Assembly: GCA_037043455.1 (NCBI GenBank)
Contig: JAWPHD010003258.1
Span: forward strand, 124,001-188,000
Direction: 5' to 3'
Source of the DNA: Cyrtodaria siliqua
Lineage: Eukaryota > Mollusca > Bivalvia > Adapedonta > Hiatellidae
Length of the DNA stretch: 64,000 nucleotides
Shown piece by piece: positions 48,510 to 59,494 of this stretch. Position numbers and translations under genes: made by a program. A model generated the notes under the pieces. That model worked only from the letters and a program-made list of their open reading frames with translations, was not told where the DNA came from and made no database searches. Each line of letters opens with the position of its first letter. Position 1 is the stretch's first letter.

Positions 48510-51069
48510 ATTGCTCCCCTACACAAAGTATGGTAGTGGAGCCATATTGATTTTGTGCTTTCTGTCTGTCTGCGTGTCTGCCTGTCTGCGTGTCTGTAGG
48601 TCTGTGTCACAATCAATAACTATAGAATGGTTGGACCTAGGGTCCTCAAGCTTGGAAGGGTGGTTGGTCATGACAAGTAGATGACCCCTTTTGATTTGGG
48701 GTCACTGGGTCAAAGGTCAAGGTTACGGTGACATTGACTATCAAAACGATGTCCGATCTATAATTAGAGAATGGTTGATTCTAGGGTGCTCAAACTTGGA
48801 AGGTTGGTTGGTCATGACAAGCAGATAACCCCTGTTGATTTTGTGGTCACTAGGTCAAAGGTCTAGGTTGCGGTGACATTGACTATCAAAACGATGTCCG
48901 ATCAATAACTATAGAGTGGTTGGACCTAGGGTCCTCAAACTTGGAAGGATGGTTGGTCATGACAAGTAGATGACCCCTATTGATATTGCGGTGACATTGA
49001 CTATCAAAACGATGTCCGATCAATAACTAGAGAGTGGTTGGACCTAGGGTCCTCAAACTTGGAAGGACGGTTGGTCATGACAAGTAGATGACCCCTATTG
49101 ATTTTGTGGTCACTAGGTCAAAGGTTGCGGTTGCTGTGACATTGATTATCAAAACGATATCCGATCAATAACTAGAGAGTGGTTGGACCTAGGGTCCTCA
49201 AACTTGGAAGGATGTTTGGTCATGACAAGTAGATGAACCCTTTTAATTTTGGGGTCACTAGGTCTTGGGTCAAGGTTGCGGTGACATAGACTATCAAAAC
49301 GATGTTCGATCAATAATTAGAGAGTGGTTAGACCTAGGGTCCTCAAACTTGGAAGATTGGTTGGTCATGACAAATAGATGACCCCTATTGATTTTGGGGT
49401 CACTAGGTCAAAGGTCAAGGTTGCGGTGACATTGACTATCAAAACGATGTCCGATCAATAACTAGAGAGTGGTTGGACCTAGGGTCCTCAAACTTGGAAG
49501 GATGGTTGGTCATGACCAGAAGATGACCCCTATTGATGTTTGCGTTTATTTTTTTTTTAATTTTTATTTAAATATTTGTTTAATTTCTTCTAAATTTGTT
49601 AAATTTTTAATTTTTAATTTTTTAATTTTTTGCATCAAAAGTTTTAGGGTCGGCCCCTTAAAAAAATAGGGTCAGTCGGGTTACCTGAACCACACATATT
49701 GTTTTATGTGGCCTTACTGATAAAGATTGTAGATACAGTCACAGGGATATTGATTATCAAAACGATCTCAGATCAATAGAGGACGGTTGGACAATGGACA
49801 ATAACAATTTCTAGTTGTATAGGTAAATGCCATTGATTTGTATCAGTAAATACCATTGAAATGTATCAGTAAATACCAGTGATTTGCATAAGTAAATACC
49901 ATTTATTTGCATAAGAAAATGCCAGTGAATTGCATAAATAAATATCATTGAATTGTACAAGTAAATACCGTTGAACTGTATAAGTATATACCATTGAACT
50001 GTATAAGTAAATACCATTGAAATGTATATATCATTAAACTGTATAAGTAAATACCATTGAACTGTATTAGTAAATATAATTGAACCGTATAAGTAAATAC
50101 CATTGAATTGTATAAGAACATACCGTTGACTTATATAAGTAAAAATCATTGAGTTGTAAAAGTAATTACCATTGAAACGTACAAGTAAATGCCATTGAAC
50201 CGCGTAAGTAATACCATTGACTTGTATAAGTAAATACATTGAATTGTATAAGTAAAAACCATTAAAACGTATAATTAAATACCATTGAACGGTAACATTA
50301 ATACCATTGAATCGTATAAGTCAATACCATTGAATTGCATCAGTAAATGCCATTGATTTGTATCAGTAAATATCATTGAATTGTATCAGTAAATACCAGT
50401 GATTTCCATAAGTAAAAACCATTGATTTGCTTAGGAAAATACCATTGAATTGTATAAGTAAATACCATTGGACCGTATAAGTAAATACCATTGAACCGTA
50501 TAAGTAAATGCCATTGAATTATATAAGTATATACCACTGAACCGTATAAGTAAATACCATATAACCGTATAAGTAAATGATATTGAATTGTATTACTAAA
50601 TACCATTGAATTGTATAAGTAAATGCCATTGAATTGTATAATTAAATACCATTGAATTGTATAAGTAAATACAATTGAATGTATAAGTCAGTACCATTGA
50701 ACTGTATATTGAAATACCACTATAAGTAAATACCATTGAACTGTATCAGTAAATAGCGTTGGACTGTATAATTAAATACCATTGAACTGTATCAGTCAAT
50801 ACCATTGAATTGTATCAGTAAATGCCATTGATTTGTATCAGTAAATGCCATTGAATTGTATCAGTAAATACTAGTGAATTTCATAAATAAATACAATTGA
50901 ATTATACAAGTAATTACCGTTGAATTGTATTACTAAATACCATTGAATTGTATAAGTAAATGCCATTGAATTGTATAATTAAATACCATTGAATTGTATA
51001 AGTAAATACCATTGAACCGTATAAGTAAATACCATTGAACTGCATTGAACTGTATAAGTAAATACCATT
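47242..51069. repeat. Large tandem duplication, copy 2 (about 3.8 kb)
   Basis: Repeats 43,561-47,241. The offset grows from 3,681 to about 3,850 bp inside because of extra satellite units near 47,600-47,830. Its right end overlaps the 1,349-bp repeat that starts at 50,781. Confidence 0.85.
48510..49812. mobile_element. Tandem-repeat-bearing insertion, copy 2
   Basis: Near-identical to 44,657-45,963, with the same order of full and shortened units and the same junctions to satellite, so the two derive from duplication rather than from independent insertion. Small differences occur in the AT-rich block (49,550-49,630). Confidence 0.85.
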
Positions 51070-52129
51070 GAACTGCATTGAACTGTATAAGTAAATACAA
51101 TTGAATTGTATAAGTAAATACCATTGAACCGTATAGGTAAATACCATTGACCTGTATAAGTATATACAATTGAACTGTGTCAGTAAATAATATTGAATAT
51201 CGTATTATTAAATACCATTGAATTGTATAAGTAAAAACCATTGAACCGTATAAGTAAATACCATTGAACTGCATTGAACTGTATAAGTAAATACCATTGA
51301 ACTGCATTGAACTGTATAAGTAAATACCATTGAACCGTTTAAGTAAATGCCATTGAAATGTATATATCATTGAACTGTATTAGTAAATACCATTAAACTG
51401 TATAAGTAAATACCATTGAACTGTATAAGTAATACCATTGAATTTTATAGGTAAATACCATTGAACCGTATAAGTAAATACCATTTAAACCGTATAAGTA
51501 TATACCATAAAATCGTATAAGTACATACCATTGAATTGTATTACTAAATACCATTGAACCGTATAAGTAAATACCATTGGACTGTATAAGTAAATACTAA
51601 TGTACTGTATAAATACATACCATTGAACTGTAAAAGTAAATACCATTGAACTGCATTGAACTGTTTAAGTAAATATCATTGAACTGTATATGTAAATACC
51701 ATTGAAATGTATATATCATTGAACTATATAAGTAAATACCATTGAACTGTATTTGTAAATATCATTGAACCGTATAAGTAAATACCATTGAACCGTATAA
51801 GTCAATACCTTTAAATTGTATCAGAACATACCATTGACTTGTATAAGTAAATACCATTGAACCGCATAAGTAATACCATTGACTTGTATATGTAAATACA
51901 TTGAATTGTGTAATTAAATACCATTGAACTGTATAAGTAAATACGACTGAACTCTATAAGTAAATACCATTGAATTGCATAAGTAAATACCATTGAATTG
52001 TATTAGTCAATACCGTTGAACTGTATCAGTAAATAGCCTTGAACTGTATAATTAAATACCATTGAACCGTATAAGTAAATACCATTGCACCGTATAAGTA
52101 AATACCATTGTACTGTATAAGTAAATACC
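50781..52129. repeat. Higher-order repeat, 1,349 bp, copy 1
   Basis: Starts ATTGAACTGTATCAGTCAAT. Identical variant order at a constant 1,349-bp offset in the next segment, including the TATCGTATTATTAAATAC landmark. A related start also occurs near 46,953. Confidence 0.9.
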
Positions 52130-53478
52130 ATTGAACTGTATCAGTCAATACCATTGAATTGTATCAGTAAATGCCATTGATTTGTATCAGTAAATGCCAT
52201 TGAATTGTATCAGTAAATACTAGTGAATTTCATAAATAAATACCATTGAATTATACAAGTAATTACCGTTGAATTGTATTACTAAATACCATTGAATTGT
52301 ATAAGTAAATGCCATTGAATTGTATAATTAAATACCATTGAATTGTATAAGTAAATACCATTGAACCGTATAAGTAAATACCATTGAACTGCATTGAACT
52401 GTATAAGTAAATACCATTGAACTGCATTGAACTGTATAAGTAAATACAATTGAATTGTATAAGTAAATACCATTGAACCGTATAGGTAAATACCATTGAC
52501 CTGTATAAGTATATACAATTGAACTGTGTCAGTAAATAATATTGAATATCGTATTATTAAATACCATTGAACTGTATAAGTAAAAACCATTGAACCGTAT
52601 AAGTAAATACCATTGAACTGCATTGAACTGTATAAGTAAATACCATTGAACTGCATTGAACTGTATAAGTAAATACCATTGAACCGTTTAAGTAAATGCC
52701 ATTGAAATGTATATATCATTGAACTGTATTAGTAAATACCATTAAACTGTATAAGTAAATACCATTGAACTGTATAAGTAATACCATTGAATTTTATAGG
52801 TAAATACCATTGAACCGTATAAGTAAATACCATTTAAACCGTATAAGTATATACCATAAAATCGTATAAGTACATACCATTGAATTGTATTACTAAATAC
52901 CACTGAACCGTATAAGTAAATACCATTGGACTGTATAAGTAAATACTAATGTACTGTATAAATAAATACCATTGAACTGTAAAAGTAAATACCATTGAAC
53001 TGCATTGAACTGTTTAAGTAAATATCATTGAACTGTATATGTAAATACCATTGAAATGTATATATCATTGAACTATATAAGTAAATACCATTGAACTGTA
53101 TTTGTAAATATCATTGAACCGTATAAGTAAATACCATTGAACCGTATAAGTCAATACCTTTAAATTGTATCAGAACATACCATTGACTTGTATAAGTAAA
53201 TACCATTGAACCGCATAAGTAATACCATTGACTTGTATATGTAAATACATTGAATTGTGTAATTAAATACCATTGAACTGTATAAGTAAATACAATTGAA
53301 CTCTATAAGTAAATACCATTGAATTGCATAAGTAAATACCATTGAATTGTATTAGTCAATACCGTTGAACTGTATCAGTAAATAGCCTTGAACTGTATAA
53401 TTAAATACCATTGAACCGTATAAGTAAATACCATTGCACCGTATAAGTAAATACCATTGTACTGTATAAGTAAATACC
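52130..53478. repeat. Higher-order repeat, 1,349 bp, copy 2
   Basis: Direct tandem copy of 50,781-52,129 with only a handful of substitutions noticed, the most similar pair in the array. Confidence 0.9.
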
Positions 53479-53822
53479 ATTGAATTGTATAAGTAAATAC
53501 CATTGAACCGTATAAGTAAAAACCATTAAATTGTATAAGTAAATACCATTGAACCGTATAAGTAATTACCATTGAACTGTATAAGTAAATACCATTGAAT
53601 TGTACATGTAAATACTATTGACTTCTATCTATAAATACCATTGAATTGTATACCATTGACTTGTATAAGTAAATACCATTGAATTGTATTAGTAAATACC
53701 ATTGAATTGTATATTTAATTACCATTGTAAATACCATTGAATTGTACAAGTAAATACCATTGAATTGTATAAGTAAATACCATTGAATTGTATAAATAAA
53801 TGCCATTGAATTGTATATGTAA

Positions 53823-54347
53823 AATGAGTGGCAGGCTGCGGTCAATACCAATTCGTGATATGCAGCGGTCAATACTATTGAATGGCAGGCAGCGGTCAAT
53901 ACCATTGAGTGGCAGGCAACGGTCAATACCTTTGAGTGGCTGGCAGCGGTCAATACCATTGAGTGGCAGGCAGCGGTCAATACCATAGGGTGGCAGGCAG
54001 CGGTCAATAGCAATTGAGTGGCAGGCAGCGGTCAATACCATTGATTGGCAGGCAGCTGTCAATACCATTGAGTGGCAGGCAGCGGTCAATACCATTGAGT
54101 TGCAGGCAGCGGTCAATACCATTGAGTAGCAGGCAGCGGTCAGTACCACTGAGTTGCAGGCAGCGGTCAATACCATTGAGTTGCAGGCTGCGGTCAATTC
54201 CACTGAGTCGCAGGAAGCGGTCAATACCATTGAGTCGCAGGCAGCGGTCAATACCATTGAGTTGCAGGCAGCGGTCAATACCATTGAGTTGCAGACAGCG
54301 GTCAATACCTTTGAGTGGCAGGAAGCGTTCAATGGCATTGCGTTGCA
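53823..54347. repeat. 27-bp satellite, block B3 (about 20 units)
   Basis: Switches from the 23-bp type in the shared core region (GTAAAATGAGTGGCAGG) and ends at GCAGGTCAGCAGTGG, the same exit point as block B2 at 23,27x. Confidence 0.95.
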
Positions 54348-54497
54348 GGTCAGCAGTGGAATGGTTTAACTAATCAAGGACAAATTAAGTGACGTAGATG
54401 TGAAATAATACGAATTTGAAGCAATCTAAATTATTAAACTGAATTAATTTAACATTATTTCAAAGTTGCATATTGTTTAATAATTTAAGCTTTATAT
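54348..54497 (+). mobile_element. Element 3' internal end, copy 2
   Basis: Nearly identical to 23,272-23,424, including GGACAAATTAAGTGACGTAG, immediately before LTR 3. It has no coding frame. Confidence 0.8.
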
Positions 54498-54910
54498 TGT
54501 AGTTTGCACGCTTGTGAGTGCATGGGATCTCCGATGTTGGTACTGTTGGTGTAATTGCGGAGAACATCACATGGTGGACGTTACGAACCCCAGATGGCCA
54601 GTACAGATTTCTTGTCTAGACTAGGGTTCGCGTGAGTAAACAAATATAAATAACCAGATGTTTGACTGACTGTTACATGTATGTTATTGCAACTTCTTGA
54701 TCATAGTGTAAATGCAAACATTGTTTTAAACTGTATGTTAATCATAGTCTGTGTGCTGTGATTCCCGGCGTTAGAAAGTGGCCTTAACTGAGTAAGATAC
54801 CAGTTTAATACAACCAATTCGAAAGTTTCATTTTTATTGTAGTGTTTTCCGTGTGTGATATATTGAGCAACATGTGTGATATATTGAACCTACTGCTATA
54901 ACGCGGGTTA
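54498..54910 (+). mobile_element. LTR 3
   Basis: Uninterrupted about 413-bp LTR matching LTR 2, with TATAAATA at 54,645-54,652 and a TGG-starting primer-binding candidate at 54,911. It has a small internal duplication (GTGTGATATATTGA, about 54,850-54,890). It shows the empty site for the Helentron-like insertion. Confidence 0.75.
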
Positions 54911-55031
54911 TGGTGTTACCCTAGTAAAATAGTTCAATATCGAAATGTAAGCTCCATTTACTACCGTAAATAGCGATGTCCTTAAAGAGTTAACTGAGGA
55001 CAATCTCTTGGTCATGATGCATTGAGTTGAG
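54911..55031 (+). pseudogene. Leader and gag start after LTR 3, truncated
   Basis: The leader is conserved, but the gag ATG context is mutated (ATAGCGATGTCC in place of ATATGGATATCC). A short deletion follows (AACTGAGGACAATC). Similarity ends at GAGAGACTTAAT, where another repeat begins. It shows a third element unit once followed. Confidence 0.75.
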
Positions 55032-55356
55032 AGACTTAATAATGCTAAATTTTACATACCTAGTCCGGAATTTTAAAAGATTATTCCATGCTGATCTCCC
55101 CGTGATTGAAAATCAGCTATTTTACCTACTTTTAGGGAGTTTTTAATTGGTTCACATTTTTCTATTTATAGCCTCCAAAAAAACCAAACAATGCATATTC
55201 CAATACACCAAAATAAACTTAAAAGTACTCAAAACTGAAAAAAACAAACGTGCTTCATAATTATTATAAGTACCATCCATGGACCTAAAAGATGCTTAGT
55301 TGATTTCTTTCTGATTTCCACCATGGACATTCATGCGAAACTGAGGAGTGCCCCCT
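55032..55356 (+). repeat. Direct repeat of about 325 bp, copy 1
   Basis: From AATGCTAAATTTTACATACC to GAGGAGTGCCCCCT, highly similar to 57,134-57,460. They could be ends of one 2.4-kb element or two insertions of one repeat. TG...CA ends are not obvious. Confidence 0.8.
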
Positions 55357-55917
55357 TTAGGGTAATCTTTCCGTTAAAAAAAATTGCAACGCCCCTTTTT
55401 CCATTTGACGAATTTATTCAGGACGTCTTGACATACGAATTATTGCTATTGTCCATAAATTGGCCTAACAGCACCTTTTTAAGATAACACTGAAATAGCC
55501 TTTTTAACAGCTTTTTTGCAAACTTTTTTCTTTCGGTCTGTTTTTTTTTCCATAGGATGAAAAAGGTCTCAAATTTGCAATCAGAAGTCATTTCCACTCT
55601 AAAAAGTTGCCTCCTATAACCCGATTTATATAAAGCCGCTATCTTATGCGATTTTTTTTATTTTAACGCGACACGACATAATGACGTCATGTGACATGAC
55701 GTCACGCCACATGCTATTCTATGTTTAACGTCATCGTACTATGACATCAAATACCATAGCAACTAGTACTTAAACGGGACATTACCATTAGAAAACTGTC
55801 AACATAATGAAACAGTGTTAAGGCAAACCCAAGAATTACACCAATGGTTAGTTTTTAAATGGCAAAAAGCCCACTTCAAACTTAGAAAATCCTACTAAAA
55901 TTGCATATACCAACCGC
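55357..55917. other. Interval within the direct-repeat pair, nothing coding
   Basis: AT-rich. It contains GACGTCATGTGACATGACGTCA (about 55,683-55,704), a palindromic pair of CRE-like TGACGTCA-type motifs, probably part of a dispersed repeat. Confidence 0.4.
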
Positions 55918-56670
55918 AAGACACATGGGATCTTGAGATATCGCGTTAGGTATCTCGCGATAAGTTGCGATACATCTTGAGAAATTGTAAGATATATCTC
56001 TATTTATTTTGAGATATAAATGACTCAAGACACATTGAGATATCTCAAGATAATTATCTCAAGAAGGATAAAAATATCGGACAGGGAAAGCAGCATTCAA
56101 GGACGACAGTCAACCACAAAACACAAAAACAAACACGCAAACAGACAAACGAAAAGGCAAAAGTAATAAAAAATGCAAACGACATCACAAACACAAAAGG
56201 ATTGACAATAGGGCTACCGCCTTGGTTTAAACATATTTTAACCTCACCAAACCTCACAATTACCCTACTGTCATCCCATTAAAACAGGACAGTGTAAATA
56301 AAGAAATCCCCGCCATGATCTAATCTCTAACCAACAAGGCAGCATCAATAGGCAATATAAGTAAAACACAAATATGCTCGTGTAAATATAATACAAAAAT
56401 AGCCTAGAAAGCCACAATGAAGGTACTCAATGACTTGGCAGAAGCCAGAGCAGTAAGAGAATACACCATTTAGGGCTCGACAAAACAACTTAAGATATCT
56501 CAAGACAGTTATCTCAAGATAAATTGAGATATATTGAGATATTTTGAGATTAATTGAGATATCTCAATACAAATATCTCAATATAAATTGAGATATCTCA
56601 AGATAAAATGTGATCTCAACATGGAGTATCTCAAGATAAATTAGACATATATCGAGATATCTCAAGAGAC
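55918..56670. mobile_element. Element bordered by TTGAGATATCTCAA-rich clusters, holding a dispersed repeat
   Basis: Clusters of the palindromic motif TTGAGATATCTCAA and TATCTCAAGATA occupy 55,918-56,066 and 56,483-56,666. Between them lies the inverted second copy of the 15,565 repeat. Subterminal motif clusters of this kind are typical of some DNA transposons; the superfamily is not determined. Confidence 0.5.
56067..56395 (-). repeat. Dispersed repeat, copy 2 (pair of 15,565)
   Basis: The reverse complement is colinear with 15,565-15,895 over most of its length, with shared blocks listed at that entry. The short minus-strand frame here is not conserved in the other copy. Confidence 0.75.
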
Positions 56671-57133
56671 GGTGCATCGCGGAGTATTACAATATGCATA
56701 TTTTACTGAGATGTTCATAATCTGGGTTTCGTAGCAATGCGGGTTTGCCTTATCGACAAATTACATTCTAACCGAAGTAGTTCTCTTTGCAAACAAACCG
56801 AATGGTAACAAACTTTGAAAATATGTTGAAATACAGACAAAAAATCCTTCATTTGACTGTTTTAGTAAAAAAAGGTTGGACCCTTACGGGGGCACTCCAC
56901 ATTTTAATGTATATTTCTCAATCATCAAATTCATGGCAAGCCCTTATCCTGAATCCTTGAGCAAATATAAATCCCATCATCATTGTGTCATACATTTCTT
57001 AGAAGACAATAAAATTACCCTCATAGCATGCTAAAAAAACAATTTTAGCAATATTTCAAATGTCAATAATAAAAATAAAATTCCTACGCATATCAGGGTC
57101 ATGTCTGCACTCATAATGCTCTTGCATATCAGG

Positions 57134-57460
57134 AAATGCTAAATTTTACATACCTAGTCCGGCGTTTTAAAAAGTTATTCCATGCTGATCTCCCCGTGAT
57201 TGAAAATCAGCCATTTTACCTACTTTTAGGAAGTTTTTGATTGGTTCACATTTTTCTATTTATAGCCTCCAAAAAACCCTAAGAATGCATATTCCAATAC
57301 ACCAAAATAAACTTAGAAGTACTCAAAACTGGAAAAAAAACATCAAACATGTGCTTCATAATTATTACAAATACCATCCATGGACCTAAAAGATGCTTAG
57401 TTGATTTCTTTCTGATTTACACCATGGACATTCATGCGAAACTGAGGAGTGCCCCCTGTA
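57134..57460 (+). repeat. Direct repeat of about 325 bp, copy 2
   Basis: Counterpart of 55,032-55,356, 2.1 kb downstream in the same orientation. An inverted GGGGGCACTCC fragment of its 3' end occurs near 56,889. Confidence 0.8.
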
Positions 57461-59020
57461 GGCAATTGGCTTCACCTTTATTTATCAGTTATCAACAACT
57501 GACTTTGGATTTGACTGGTGACTACAATTACTGAAATGTGTCATATTTCCTGATATTTACTGACCTCAAAGAGTGATGCATATTTCCTGTTAGTTACTGA
57601 CTGGTGTTTTATGACATTGGGTACTCTACTGTGTATAACAGGGTCATAAAGTTCCTCTGACCATATGCTCTAAAGCCTTAGGGCTTTTAAGTTACTGATT
57701 GATGTTTTGTGCTTGATTTGGCTGTGTGAGTGTGTATCGGGTAATACAAAGAGCTGTTATATCCTGTCGGCTATAGAATGTTGGTCTCTGTATCAGCACT
57801 TTGCTAATATTGGGACATACTGGACTTCTTCAATATATATGTATCTAATAAAAATATGAATATATTCTCATAACATTTATCAACAGTAGTCAAAATGAAT
57901 TCTCATATAAAACAGTTCATATGCTATTCAGAAATAAATACATGTATGAAGATAAAACTATTTACAATTATTAAAGTGATGATATGGTTGCAATGTAACT
58001 ATATATTTATTTTTTTATTTCATTATTATTATGTTTTAATTAAACACCGTTCATTCATTCTATTCTGTTATATACTGGGAGTAAGTTACATCACAGACCT
58101 AATAATGAAGTGGTTATTTTTTGTCTGTGATTATGTACATATATTGGATTTATATGACAATAAATTCAAAACAGTTTGGTTTTTAAAACACATACAGTTT
58201 CATATAACATTTACATGAATATGATTCTCATCCATGGGTGTGATTGTCCTTATATTTGTTTGAATGATGTTTTAGTCATTCTTAGAACATTTGAGGCACA
58301 TTTTAGGTCATATATGATGGTCGATCTTTTCTGCTGGAGGCAGATTATCCCATTAATTTTCTCCTAGGTAGAACAAGTAATGTATACCTCCTGCCATCCG
58401 TAAAGATCTACACTTTCTCACTTGACAAGTCAAACTGTAGGATTGTATTCAAACCCGTAGCGGTGAGGCGAGAAAAAGTTTTAAATGCAGTTATCTTGGC
58501 CACGGACATGATTGTTCTTTAATATATATACAATTTACATACCACACCTTTTATGTTCAAGTATCATACATGTGCAGTTGAATAGCAATCATATGAGAAC
58601 ATTATACAGTCTAACAATCATATGATAATCTGTATTGCAAAATTCATACTGTACAAGTGTTGCATCTTACTTTTAGAGGATTTTATTTTCATGGGGGAAA
58701 CAAAATTGCACTACACCACATTTGAAGAAAAAAAATTATAAGAACATTTCTTGATTTCTTTTAAGTATTGACACATTTATAAAGAAATTTTAGTTGTGAG
58801 CGCGAAATCATCAGATAATCTGATACATCAGATTTGCTCATCTTTGATTATTTTTTTTACAACATCAGTCATCTAATGTTTTAAAGAATTATTTTCCTTG
58901 GTTATGGATACATATCATAATTTCAGCTGTTTATACAACAAACAGACATGTCTCTGTATCGTTAATAGACGCTGTGGCACACCTTGAACTAGGATGAGAA
59001 ACTTTGCTTTTTAACTTCAG
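57461..59020. other. AT-rich sequence upstream of, or intronic to, the 59-kb gene
   Basis: No repeat of length or convincing exon is seen except a degenerate SINE head at 58,445-58,510. Reading frames are AT-rich and lack motifs. Confidence 0.4.
58445..58510 (-). mobile_element. Degenerate SINE head
   Basis: On the minus strand: TCCGTGGCCAAGATA (weak box A), then CTCGCCTCACCGCTACGGG and GGTTTGAATAC (weak box B), resembling the tRNA-Ser-like head at 29.4 kb. The body is not recognisable. Confidence 0.4.
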
Positions 59021-59114
59021 GTTAAAGAACAACCACCTGTTGCAGTCGAGAGGCCCAAGTTCGCTGAAAATCCTTCAAACCAAAGTGGTCCAAAGAAGAA
59101 GATGACAACTAAAG
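59021..59114 (+). CDS. Gene candidate, exon a
   Basis: Acceptor TTTTTAACTTCAG (AG at 59,019-59,020) and donor AAAG|GTAATT bound a 94-bp exon open in phase 0 at its left and ending in phase 1. It encodes a hydrophilic Pro/Lys-rich linker (VKEQPPVAVERPKF ... KKKMTTK). It is phase-compatible with exon b at 59,495 or 59,516. Any earlier exons, including the start codon, were not located. Confidence 0.5.
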
Positions 59115-59494
59115 GTAATTTGGCTTATCCTTATGTTGGAAAAAAAGCGAGTTTGAAATACAGAATGTCATGTAGTTCAACTGATAAATTTGTGAACTGG
59201 CCACTGCTGAAATCCACTGGCTTCTCACTAAATTCATTTGCATTTTCTCCTCTGGGTGGCGCTTAATAATGCATTGTGATGATCAACAAAATTCTGTTCT
59301 TGAATCAACTGTAAACAACATAAGGTATATATTCGTAACATACTAATATGTTGTTAAACATTTTGATTTACTTCTTCCGAATTTGAGTTACTGCTTTTAT
59401 GTTTTTTTAGTGATTATAAAATTATATACTCAGTAATAGGATTACTCAAGTTGTGTATAGTTAAAGTTGTGTATATTTCTTTTACTATTAACAG

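Larger units (their letters stand above)
49813..53822. repeat. 23-bp satellite, block A6
   Basis: Continuation of the array to its right end. It holds the 1,349-bp higher-order duplication and several compound units with ACTGCATTGA insertions. Confidence 0.95.

Noticed and set aside
16668..53572. Many minus-strand ORFs of 60-320 codons with FNGIYLY/TIQWYLL repeats
   Set aside because: They occur in all three minus frames at once and follow from a 23-bp unit without minus-strand stops. There are no starts in context, no unique sequence and no codon-position bias.
16698..54347. CRISPR-like array of a constant core with spacers
   Set aside because: The intervening segments are not unique; they belong to two repetitive types, the core is only 11 bp, and the context is eukaryotic.
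57895..58218. 107-codon hydrophobic ORF as a membrane protein
   Set aside because: Composition matches AT-rich background, with no splice sites, motif or conserved neighbour.
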